Shown here in pieces: positions 33,181-43,097 of a stretch of DNA of 64,000 nucleotides. Under the pieces are notes generated by a model. It was not told the origin of the DNA. It ran no database searches and saw nothing but the letters and a program-made list of their open reading frames with translations. The position numbers and the translations under genes were made by a program. Source of the DNA: Adiantum capillus-veneris (taxonomy: Eukaryota > Streptophyta > Polypodiopsida > Polypodiales > Pteridaceae). Numbering within the stretch: the stretch's first letter is position 1; every line of letters starts with the position of its first letter. The stretch spans positions 146,780,241 through 146,844,240 of the forward strand of contig CM043945.1 in the NCBI GenBank assembly GCA_014529385.2, read 5' to 3'.

Positions 33181-34329
33181 AAAAAATATGAACCCTCTAG
33201 GGGCCCTTTGGGATTAAGGTTAATTAGAGGCGAGCCAATGAGAAGAGGGTGGTGGACACACTCTATGCCCTCAAAAATGTAGGGGGACAAAGTAGTCTTA
33301 CACTTCTTAAATGGGCTCTTACCTAGTGAGAAGGTGGGGTGGGGTGGGGGGGTTGGGTGGGCCATATGGAACCTCCAACTTCCCTTCTTTTTGATCCGGT
33401 TTTGAAAAAATCCCAAAAATTTGAATTTTTTCAAAAATTTCAAAACTCAAATTTCATCTTCTTAAAACCCCCTTAAAACTATTTTATGGTCAAAAAAGCA
33501 TTTTTTGACCTCAAAAAGTCAAAACGTGCACCCAAAAACCCTAAAACTCAAATTTTTTTTTAAAAATTTGAAAAATCTGTTTTTACTATCCATAGCTCCC
33601 CCAAAAGTAGTTCTTAGGCAAAAAGTGATTTTCTCTCTCTAGAACCCCCCTTTTCCAACCCCTCCTTGGTTGCAACCATCACACTCATCCTCTACTCCAA
33701 CACACTCTCTCTCTCTACACATCTCCATTGCTGCAGCAAGGAAGCTCCTCTCTCCTCCCCTACCACCTTCCATTGCCACACCAGGCAAAGGTTATCTACC
33801 TTCTCCTCCCATTGCCACACCAAGCAAGGGTTATCCACCTTCTTCTCCCATTGCCACAAGGGTTATCCACCTTCTCATATCACTTTATCCTCTGTACATT
33901 GTAGCAACAAGCAAGGTCCTTCTCCTCCTCCTAGTTTTCTTTGCTCAACCATGGCCAACTCTACTTCGCAAAGGCGGCCAAAGGATGAGGTCACAGCACT
34001 TGCATGCCACAACACTAGAGGTGTAGATGATGAGTGGGTGCCACAAGAGTCACCAAAGGTGCTTGGGTATACATGCAACCATCTGCTATTGGCCCTCATC
34101 GTGTGCGGAGTCGTGCAAACTTGGATCTTCATTGGAAAGGAAAGCTCCTTGGCTTTAAGAACCGAAAAGACAAGGGGACCGTAGCCATTGTGCAACATGT
34201 TTTCTCAATGTCAACCATGCATTTGCAACAACCACCTCGATTTCCAACACATTGTAAGTACATGTTTTGAGAATACAAAGTTAGGTGTGAAATCACAGTG
34301 TAATGTTATTATGGATTCATACTTAAGAT
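33181..34329 (+). other. Left subterminal and leader region of unit 3
   Basis: AT-rich subterminal sequence with TTTTTTGACCTCAAAAAG-like blocks (33,430-33,560), loosely mirrored at 39,470-39,640. A CT-rich leader follows. An ATG at 33,951 opens MANSTSQRRPKDEVTALACH, GVDDEWVPQESPKVL, which may be the first exon of ORF-X, but I have no homologous support for it. Confidence 0.35.
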
Positions 34330-35285
34330 TTGTCATGCATTTATAGTCATATTTCCATCCACGTTGGTGGAGGAGTAGCCACTACATAGTCTCTCCGGCA
34401 CATTCAATGCTATACATGCGGATATTGGAGCAATAATGTTCCCACATATTTGCCCAACCAAACTGGTTCAAAGAAGGATTTTCTTCTATTCTCACTCCTA
34501 TATTTTCCCTACTTCTACACAAGCGTTTGGAACGCTTGAACCCATCAAAGTAACTTCCTTATTAAGTATGGAGTGTCCGGTGCCAGATTTGTGGTCGGTA
34601 GCATCTTTCAAGAAAAAGATGATAATGGATGTCCAAAACTCTTTGAAATACTCTAAAGCTTCTAGGTATGTGGGCTTGAGTTGGTGTTTGCCTATTCATT
34701 GTTTTTGTGCACATTTTTAAAGAGTTTGGATTTGTGGAGACTTCCACAATGCTTGTATGTAAAGATGCGCATTATGAGGAATTAGGAAGGCTTTTAGAAG
34801 AGGACTGGGCTTTTGTGGAGGGCATGCACAATGGGGACCGGTACCGTTGTAAGGTTGGAGCTTCGGTTATTGGAATGCGCTATTTGAAATCCCGCACCTC
34901 CTTGTACATACGATTTCACTATGATCGTTGGATGTGCAAGCTTGGAGTGTGGACTCCCTTACAGAGTGTAGATGGCGCTATTGCAAGCTTTGACATTGCA
35001 GTGAAGATGCCCAACGATGCTTTGGAGGCAGTCCAAGTGAACAAGCATTGGACTCTCAGTAATGTTCGAGAACATTTGGTTATTATGGGTTTTGAGGCCC
35101 TTCAACAAGCACAATTTTGTTTACAAGGTCACAAGGTGAGAATCCTTCCACCACATTTTCAATACATCATGGTTTGTCGATCATTGGATGCTTACTGTAA
35201 TGAATGTCCACAGATTGGGAAGACAATGGAAGACAAACTGAAGGTCGAGGAGAGTTCAATCATTACAAAGATAAAAGAGGGGTAA
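34330..35285 (+). pseudogene. ORF-X, unit 3 copy
   Basis: Homologue of 27,455-26,466 (-). From 34,345: IFPSTLVEE, then HSLSGTFNAIHA, RRIFFYSHSYIFPTSTQAFG, MECPVPDLWSVASFKKKMIM, DVQNSLKYSKASRYV. After a one-base frameshift in the T-run near 34,716-34,720 it continues HIFKEFGFVETSTMLVCKDA, HYEELGRLLEEDWAF, MRYLKSRTSLYIRFHYDRWM, ALEAVQVNKHWTLSNVREHL, ending with a stop at 35,283-35,285. The C-terminal 120 residues have no counterpart I could align in unit 2. Its stop lies 6 bp from the stop of the opposing H3 gene, so the two share a terminator region. Function unknown. Confidence 0.65.
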
Positions 35286-35291
35286 CTTCGG

Positions 35292-36188
35292 CTAATGCTC
35301 GAAGTCTCGTCGCAGTCGACGTGCAAGCTGCATATCTTTTGGCTGTATTGTCACTCGCTTTGCATGTATGGCGCATAGGTTGGTATCTTTCAACACCGAA
35401 ATGATGTGGGCCTCTGCACCTTCTTGAATAGCCTATAGCACTATTGCTTGCATTCTATAATGATTTCCATAGCTTTGAAGCACCTCCTTCACAGTCCGAG
35501 CAAAGGGGGCGCGTCGAATCAAAAGCTCCGTCGTCTTCTGGTAGTGGCGGATTTCTGCAAATGCCCTTGCTATTTTTCGGCGCCGTTGCAGTTGTCTTGG
35601 GGGCACTTGCACATTTCTTGGCGGGCGACGTTTAGGCTTTTTGAAAAACTTAGACTTGCGCCTGTTTACATGCTTAGGGGCTGGTTCTGCAGCCTCTTCT
35701 CATTCTTCCTCTTCCCTTGGCTGCCGATCTTGTTGTGTGGGGAGAGCTCCCTGGCCTCCAGGCAATGTCTTCCCCCCAACGGCCACCCGGTGTGTGCGTG
35801 GTATTTTTTCTTGCAGCCATGGTGGCTCTCTCTCTAATTCAGTGTCTGTATGGACCACTCGAGTCCTGGATGGTCCTGCTTGTGATTGGTGGCACGACGG
35901 CTGCTCCCTATCGGACTCTGTTGTTTGCTGGCCCTCTTCCTCTCTCCAGCGCTGGGCACGTTGCTTCATTCTCCTTCTAGGTGTTATATCTTGAGGAGGT
36001 GGAGATTGAACAGTCCTTGATGACTCTCGTGCCCTACCACCATGCCCACTACTAGATGATTTCCTGGAACGGCCAGGCGTTCGTGGCCGTTTTCTTGTGC
36101 CTTTAAGCCATGACGGCTTCTCACATCCTTGGAGGGTGTTTTTGTTGGCAGGCGGATGCTCTTTCGCGGTTTGTTTGGTGCGTGCCAT
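35292..36188 (-). pseudogene. Long-tailed histone H3 encoded by transposon unit 3
   Basis: A single frame of 298 codons from ATG 36,188-36,186 to TAG 35,294-35,292, broken by TGA at 35,702-35,700 (codon 163) and TAG at 35,435-35,433 (codon 252). Residues 1-8 are MARTKQTA, identical to H3; K4 is kept, but the next residues are K-E instead of R8-K9. Residues 10-190 are a disordered basic/Ser/Pro insert. From about residue 200 comes the H3 core: FAEIRHYQKTTELLIRRAPF (helix N and 1), RTVKEVLQSY..[24 protein letters not shown] (loop 1 and helix 2, no gap against H3), [34 protein letters not shown]3 packs with H4 in nucleosomes. Residues EIRHYQKTT, APF and RRLR resemble plant CENH3; loop 1 has canonical H3 length. 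No intron. The homology is certain; a role for the element is inferred. Confidence 0.93.
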
Positions 36189-36327
36189 TTCGTTGGTAAG
36201 AGCTCACCTGTTCTTAAGAAATGAGTGGTTTATGAGAGCATGCAATATTTATAAGGGTCCATTTAAAAAGGGCCCTGTTCACACTAATTTTTTTATAAAA
36301 AGTATTATTTTTTAAATAAACATGTCG

Positions 36328-39303
36328 CTAAGATTTGGACCCTGCATTCACGTTTAGTGACTCGCGTAGTATCCACTTTGATCCTTGTCGCACTCTGCAT
36401 CGCCGCCATGCACAATGCTTGGTGGGACCTTGCGACATTTGCCACTTGTTGCTATGCTCTTGACGAGTCCATTTCCGCACTTCAATAGAAATCTTGGATT
36501 GTCGCGCACGCTCCATTGTGAGCTTATGAGAAAATGCTGTGTGAAAAAACCAATTGAACATCTCCTCCAAATAATTGGATTGCACCATTCCACCACCATG
36601 TCGAGTATTTTTGAAGTACACTCCCCTTGCTCGATAATGGGACTTCTCCATGCCTTGAGTGCTAAAAATTTCAAGCGATCCATACTTGTGCATAAAAAAT
36701 GCACCATGCGCAAACAAGATATGCTGTTCACATGAGTAAACGATCCACATTATTAAATAAAAACAATCCCTTGTAATGAATACACCATGTAAAATGACTT
36801 ACCATGTAATGTGTGATGTTATTTTCACCCCAAGAAAGGGTGAAGACCTTGGTAAAATCCGCCAAGGCTTCTTGAAATGATTGGCGTTGTTCTTATGTTG
36901 TGATGTTAAGGCCCATAAGCTTGACCATTTTATCAAAATGTGCCCAAACTTGCTTGCGCTTGTTTGCAAGCTCGCCATTTGAATCATTGTCGGTAGTAGC
37001 TTTGCATAACTCCTTCCAAAGATCCCAAAGGTTACCTGCCTGCTGGTTGGAGCTGTTTTGAGCATCATATCGACTTGGCTTTCCTTGGGAAACTTTCTTC
37101 AAAAAGTGTCTAGCTTTTTGTCCACTCATTGATACTTGTTGAGAAATTTCATGGGCCTCCCCTGTGTTCTTTGCAGCAACGATAGACACATTTCCACCGT
37201 GACAGACAATGGAATTCAAGAGTACCTCCACTCTTTCGATCGCTTCCTGGGACTTTTCCAACGGTTTCATCGTGAAAGCATAGTCAATGTGGAGCTTCAA
37301 TAGCCTATCAAAATGCGCATGAATGCGTGTAATGTACACAAATGTACATTTGATAGAGGAAATCAAAAGATTGGATTCCAAGCGTGGTCCTTTTGATCAC
37401 GGTCTGGGGCATTGAGCATGGGACATCTCAGAATAGACGCTTCCCATTCTCTACCTTCATCTCCGACATCACGACAATCTAACCCTTGTTCTCCATGCCC
37501 TTGCCATGGAAGCATGGATCCGGCCTTTGCAGTGCTCTTATGTGATTTTTTTCCATTAGTTTTGTACCCTCGAGTGCAAAATGGACAAGGCATGAGAGAA
37601 GAAGCCCCTTGTTTGCAGCCAAGAAAACACTTTATGGTCTTCAAATCCCCACCTAAGTGCCACTCCACATCATAACTACCAAAACCCTCAATCTCCAACT
37701 TCTGACCTGCAATTTGGGAGTGTATTACTTCTGTGATCCATGGAGTTCTCTCAAAAATCCATGAAAGTACTCCATTGGTCTCCTTGGGCACCTCAATAGC
37801 ACCCAACCACCAAATGTCTTTCTCTGATTGCACGCTAAAAGATGGGGTGGGAGATGGCTCGACTGAATCCCTTCGCTTGGTTTGCAGAAGGACCTCGTTC
37901 ATTAGAGTGACACTTAGCCTCTCTAACCTTTGGCCTGTCACTATTTGACACTCATCGAGTTTCAGCACAAAAGCGACTTTTGTGCCAAGCACTACAAAAT
38001 AAATAGTGCTAAGACCTTAAACTTCAGAGTCTATGATAAGAATAATACCAAAGAAAAAAGTAAAGTATGTCACCTTCTTCAGGTAACTCGTAAACTCTAA
38101 GCATGGCTTCTTGAAGCCTTCTTAGATCCACGAAAATATTGTTCCACATTGTGTAAGGAAAGCCCTTCTCCGAAGGTCTTATGGATTGTTTCTTACCTTT
38201 TCTCCTTGTCTTTGTTGCGCACGAAGCATAAAGGGAAGTTGGCATTGTGTCCTCAATGTGTAGGTATGTCCCAATGTGGGAGAACACATCTTCGTTTGTG
38301 GCCTTATTTGCGAGCTTGACCTTGTGAGGAACGGGAAAAAGGTTTTCCACAATGCCATGTTCTTTGAGGGCATCCTTTAGGAGTTGAAAAATAGCCTGAT
38401 ATGCTTTGGTGTTGATTCCAGCCTGATCACAAGCTTGTTGAACGTCATCATCACTAACCACATTTCTTAATTTACGCATAAGGTCCTTGGTGACTGCATC
38501 CTTAATGTGCTTACCTCCAGGTGATTGTAAGATAGAAATCACGTCCTGGGTATTGAGACAACTAGTGAGAAGGTTGAGTCGATCATCTTGGCTTGTTCCA
38601 TCGCATGCCACCTGGATGAAGTTTCTAGCAACAAATAAACATAAATGTTAGAAAATAGTGTGAAGTAAGAATGCATCATGCAAGTAAAGACCAAATCACC
38701 TTGTGGCTATAACTCGTCGTTTGCGTGCTCCTCCCGAATGTGCAAGAGTTTCAATGGATGAATACGTGCGTTTGCGTTCCCTTGCACCAAGGGGTGTTTC
38801 TTTCAAGTATGTGATGGTGTTGGTAAGCTTCTGGATGTGGGACTCCTTTTCTTGCATTTGTTGTTCAAGATTTTTAACTACCCTCTCCAAAGGGGCAACA
38901 CTCTCTTGTAATGCCGTCGTCTTGAGGTGAAGAGCTTGACATTCGTGCATCCACATATGCAAAGAAGCACCTGCACCCATACACAACCGCTTGCAATAGC
39001 CTAACAAACCTGCTTCTCCCCTCCCAAGAAATTGAAGAAATGTGGAAAGGCTATTAACGGTGGATGGAAGCGGCTTATAGGATCGTAAGGGTACAAATGG
39101 CCATCCACCCAAATGTCAACATTGGTCTCACAAGTGGTGCAACGTTCCTGTGATGACCTTTGATCACCTTCACTAGTGGTCTTCGATGCAAATGCCGTGG
39201 GTAAGCGAATATGTATGCTTTTGGTGTGTGGAGTATGTGGTGGTGGAAGCAAACCATTTGTGATGTCGGTGAGCACCATGGAAGCTGTTGCATGAGGAAG
39301 CAA
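36328..39303 (-). pseudogene. Family B transposase-like gene, unit 3
   Basis: Exons on the minus strand. 39,303-38,696: VDIWVDGHLYPYDPIS, HFFNFLG, frameshift near 39,025, then EAGLLGYCKRL and a coiled coil (VAPLERVVKNLEQQMQEKES). 38,611-38,070: IKDAVTKDLMRKLRN, NEDVFSHIGTYLHIEDTM, NNIFVDLRRLQEAM. 37,992-37,363: VLKLDECQIVTGQRLERLSV, SVQSEKD, GFGSYDVEWHLGGDLKTIKC, MPCPFC. 37,381-36,800: IPLSNVHLCTLHAFMRI (across a frameshift), LLKLHIDYAF, helical region, ENNITHYM ending at a GTAAGT donor. 36,750-36,328: EQHILFAHGAFFMHKYGS, LEIFSTQGMEKSHYRARGVY, FKNTRHGGG. The GDLK Asp, the CxxC and the QGMEK Glu fit an RNase H-fold DDE-type transposase of uncertain superfamily. Homologous to unit 1 (11,966-13,714). 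Confidence 0.75.
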
Positions 39304-39672
39304 ATGATGAAAAGATAGAGAGGGAAGGGTAGAGAGGTTGAGGAAGATGGGAGGAGAGAAGGAGGGAGGTGGGGGAGGGAGAGATTGGGGAGGAGGAGGA
39401 AGGTAGGGGCAGGGAGGGAGAGGAGAGGGAGAGAGAGAGATGAGGGAGGAGGAGGAGAGAAAAAAATGTTTATTAGTTTTTGGGGGAAAAGAGTTTTGAA
39501 AAAATGGACTTTCTAAGCTTGTGGGTTAAAAAATGGGTCAAAAAATGATTTTTGGATATGTATATATGTTGGGAGGGAGTTTTAAGTTAGAAATAAGTAA
39601 AAATGAATTTTTTTTAAAAAAGTCAAATTTTGTCTCTTTGTGACCCACGTTTTTGCTGATGCTTCCTTCACT
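39304..39672. other. Purine-rich promoter-side sequence of the unit 3 transposase gene
   Basis: GGGAGGAGAG-type purine tract (39,310-39,455), then AT-rich DNA up to the nested TTAA element. No gene. Confidence 0.4.
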
Positions 39673-41001
39673 TTAACACTAGGTTGGTAAAGGGACACTT
39701 TTATGTCCTATTAAGTGACCATTTTCCTTGAATTATGCCAAGAGTTTCAAAATGGATTTTGAGGTTGTATCTGTCTAGAAAGTTGTCTCATGAGCTGAAA
39801 AAAACTTGACATTTTTTTGAAATATCAATTCCATCTTGAACCTTGTCCTTGCACAACATTTCACAACCTAAACTGTGTGAAAAAACGGGTCCTGTTTTTG
39901 GCTTTTTTCAACTTTTTGTAACTATACCACTGTAGAATTCATGTTTGTGAGGTCTAGAATTCTAGAGAACTATCTTTAGTAGTCCTCAACATGTCCTGAT
40001 GCTTCTAGGGAGAAATAAATGTTAAAGTTGTAAGTAATGACCAGATTACAAAAATTGTCAAATCCTGTTTTTTAGCCAATTTTAGCTCTTCTATGATTTT
40101 TTTGGTGGCTTTCATGATATCCAAATGCAGTTTTGATTTTCTATGTCGCATATTGTAACATAAAGCTAATATTCCTTGAGTTTTGGGGCACCTAATACCC
40201 TATTTTGTATAGTAGACAACGATGGTTGATTTTTTCAATTATAGAAGAAAACGAAACATTCTAGTATATCAAGTATAGCTTTTTCAGTATTGTTAGTTTC
40301 TTGTGACAACTAAATACATTTTGTAGGTAGTAACCATATCTAGTCATAAAGATCAAATTTGGCTAGATATTGAATAGTTTCTATGGGATTCTACAACTCA
40401 TAATGTTGAACCCAGTTTTTTCATGTTTGTTGTATTTAGCACTTCATCTTTGTCCCCAAGATTCCCCTTGGTAAGAGATTTATTATTCTTTTGACATGCT
40501 CCATGGCTCCTTATGAACCTAAAGGACAATAAGGAACTAAGAAAACATGCATATATTATTTGTATTGAGCATGGCTATAGAAACTTTGATGATAGGTTTG
40601 CAGATTGGTAAAAATTCAACTTTTTTGTACCTATTTCTTTTGGCAAAACAAAAAATAGTGAGTGAGATGCAATCATGTGTTATGATCACCAACCCATTGA
40701 AGTTAACTAGGGAATTTATCTCAAGTCCTACAAAAATCCCTAATCTTATTTTTATGCAACAAAACGTAAGAAATGACTGTTTTGATGAAAATGTACTAGT
40801 CCATCAACTTTGGAGGCTTGGTGTGACCAAAAGATGAGAAATTTTACAAGTTTCTTATTTTTTCCATGTGTAGTAGGCCTTGAACTATAACCTCATGAAA
40901 GCATTTTACAAAATGAGTGGATCTACTCTGGTTTTGGAGGTTTTATTCAAAACCCTGAAAGGACACTTTTATGTCCTGTTAGGTTACCAACCTAGTGTTA
41001 A
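39673..41001. mobile_element. Non-autonomous DNA transposon, CACTAG termini, TTAA flanks (copy 2, nested in unit 3)
   Basis: 39,677-40,997 begins CACTAGGTTGGTAA and ends TTACCAACCTAGTG, a 14-bp perfect inverted repeat, flanked by TTAA (39,673-39,676; 40,998-41,001). GGACACTTTTATGTCCT lies inside both ends. The first kilobase is an inverted copy of 27.33-28.33 kb, including the first 40 codons of ORF-X (MHILFVLSMAIETLMIGLQI), so it is a deletion derivative of a unit 2-type element. Confidence 0.85.
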
Positions 41002-41192
41002 AAAAAGCTAGAGAGAGAAAGTAACCCTTTAGGTCCACATCCTACATTTGTCTAAAAAAAAGGCTAGAAAAGCCTACTCAAAACTACCTTCTTCAATGCC
41101 CTTGCCCCCTAAACCCCACACAACATTAGCCTTAATCCCTAAAAATTAGGATTCCTTACAAGGCCCATGCAAGGTTCATATTTCTCCTAACG

Positions 41193-42553
41193 TAACTCGT
41201 CAAGAAAACAAAAGGTCGTGGTAGCAAGTTATGACGAAATCGTTGGCAAGCAAATATTACACTGGCCATCACTAGCTCTAATTCCGAGAATTTTCTCTCC
41301 GCTACCAACTTCACCCGGCTTGCACAATACATTGGCTTCATATAATGGTTGTCCTTCCCCTTTTGCAATAGCATGGCTCCAATGGCATCATCCCCTATTG
41401 ATGGATTTACATAAAACACTTTCTCCCAATCAGGAGCCTGCATGGCTGACAGCCCCCCTAACACCTCTTTCACCTCTTGAAACACTTCTTCACACTTGTC
41501 ATCCCATTGCAATGGATCATGCTTTTCCACTTGCTGTAATGGATAAAGAAGCTGCGAAGACAATGGAATAAACCATGCCATGTACTTCACTTTTTGTATA
41601 AAGGTTGCCAATTGCTTCGTACTCGTCGGTGATGGAAGAAGAATAATAGACTTAACCTTGTCTGGATCAGCCTCAATGCCATTTTCTGACACCATATGGC
41701 CCAATAACTTCACCCCTGGCTGTGCTAGATGACATTTCTTTGGATTTAGTTGTCCTCCACATTCATCATATCGAGCCAATACCATCTGCACCTTCTCATA
41801 GTGTTCAGCTCTACTGCTGTATACACAGAAGTCATCCATGAAAGCTTTAACACAATTGCCAATACCCAATTTTCCCTCTCTTGATAGAAAGATGGTCCAT
41901 TTGACAACCCAAATGGCAATACCGTGTAGCAAAGCAGCCCCATGGCGTAATAAAAGTTGTCTTTGTGCGGTCTTTAAGAGCAATCTTCAATTTACACTGT
42001 ACCTCTCATAACCTGCCACGGAATCCAAGATCTGATCGATGAATGGAAGAGGATATGGGTTCTTATTAGTGGCTGCATTTAAGGGTTTAAAATCTACACA
42101 AATCCTCCACTTCCCATCCTTCTTTGGACTGACTACTACTGGACTCACCCATTCTGTGGTCTCCACAGGGACTATGAACCCTGCCTTCAATAACTTGTCC
42201 ACCTCTTCCCGCAAGGCTTCCATTTGCTCTTGACCCATCCTTCTTAGTCTTTTCCGCACTGGCTTAGCACCCTCTTTTAATTGTATATGCATCTCTTCTC
42301 CTTTGAACCCTCTGATCTCTTCACATGAAGTAATGAACAAATCAGGAAAACTAACTAGCATGTGCAAATATATCTCCTTCTCCATAGTTGAGAGGTCTCC
42401 ACTGATCATTTGTGTCATCAATTCCTGCTTCTTTGACAACTCAACCTTGGTCTGCATGAGCCCTTCAATCACTTCATAAGGCCCTTCATTTTCATCTTCA
42501 ACCTCAGTTGCAAATGCAACTAAACCAGACTCCTGGACTCCTTTTTCCATCAA
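41193..42553 (-). pseudogene. Gypsy 1 reverse transcriptase and start of RNase H
   Basis: From 42,553: acidic linker, then VRKRLRRMGQEQMEALREEV, VSPVVVSPKKDGKWRICVDF, NPYPLPFIDQILDSVAGYER (fingers and palm). After a break near 41,985 (about 20 codons disordered) come GLLCYTVLPFGLSNGPSFYQ in another frame, the region around the usual YxDD (here AFMDDFCVYS near 41,845), FLGHMV-like LLGHMVSENGIEADPDKVKS and LPSPTSTKQLATFIQKVKYM. RNase H begins at LSAMQAPDWEKVFYVNPSIG..AIGAMLLQKG (catalytic Asp region) and KFSELELVMASVIFACQRFR, and is cut after FVFLTSYV by unit 3. Confidence 0.9.
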
Positions 42554-42599
42554 AAGAAATGCAACATCAGCATCCTCATCACTGCTGGTAGTGCTATCA

Positions 42600-43090
42600 C
42601 TGTCCTAATTTGTCACCGTGGAATAGTCTTCATCACTTTCCATAGAGGCTAATCGTACCACGTCTCCAATCTTGAACAGCTCCCACTGCAAGTAACCATT
42701 GTCTGCCCAATATAATCGGATATGCTCCCAACCCCGCTGGCATCACATGAAAATCAACCACTGCCTTTGCATCATATGCTTCCACTTCTAAGCTCTTTAC
42801 AACACCCAAACATTTTACTTTCTGATGGTTGGCCAATCTAATCCAAAACCCTGACACCCCAGTCACTGTAAGACCCATCCTCTCAACTCATGAGTGTGTT
42901 ATCACACATATTTGGGCTCCGCCATCCACATAACCTTGTCCCAGATTTTTTCTTTTATGCCACACATCTACGATTGAAAAAATATCTGGTAGCTCATCCA
43001 TTGCCAACACCTTCACTGAACCCCTCTCTGGCTCTTTGTCCATTGGGTTAACCATCCTCTTCCACTGTCGCTTTAGCTTAGGCACCATCT
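42600..43090 (-). pseudogene. Gypsy 1 retropepsin-like protease
   Basis: GYVDGGAQICVITHS near 42,930-42,885 corresponds to the protease active site (usual form DxGAxxNVI), followed by SGFWIRLANHQKVKCLGVVK, VDFHVMPAGLGAYPIILGRQ and WLLAVGAVQDW, which match the flap and ILGRPWL region. Interrupted by a stop near 42,880. Confidence 0.82.
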
Positions 43091-43097
43091 CTATAAG

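Larger units (their letters stand above)
33175..41192 (-). mobile_element. Family B transposon unit 3 (8.0 kb), histone H3-bearing, inserted in gypsy RNase H
   Basis: Ends: left CATTAGAAAAAATATGAACC, right (reverse complement) CGTTAGGAGAAATATGAACC, each followed by a GGGCC word and GGGATTAAGG further in. Outside both ends the gypsy RNase H frame is continuous (FVFLTSYV at 41,230-41,195; LPQLINGT from about 33,165 down), proving insertion. Contents: ORF-X (+), histone H3 (-), transposase-like gene (-), plus the nested TTAA element (39,673-41,001). Without that nest it is about 6.7 kb. I could not identify a clean target duplication. Confidence 0.78.

Noticed and set aside
35444..35980. Hydrophobic plus-strand frames opposite the H3 gene
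   Set aside because: Shadows of the Arg/Lys/Pro-rich H3 tail and core on the minus strand.
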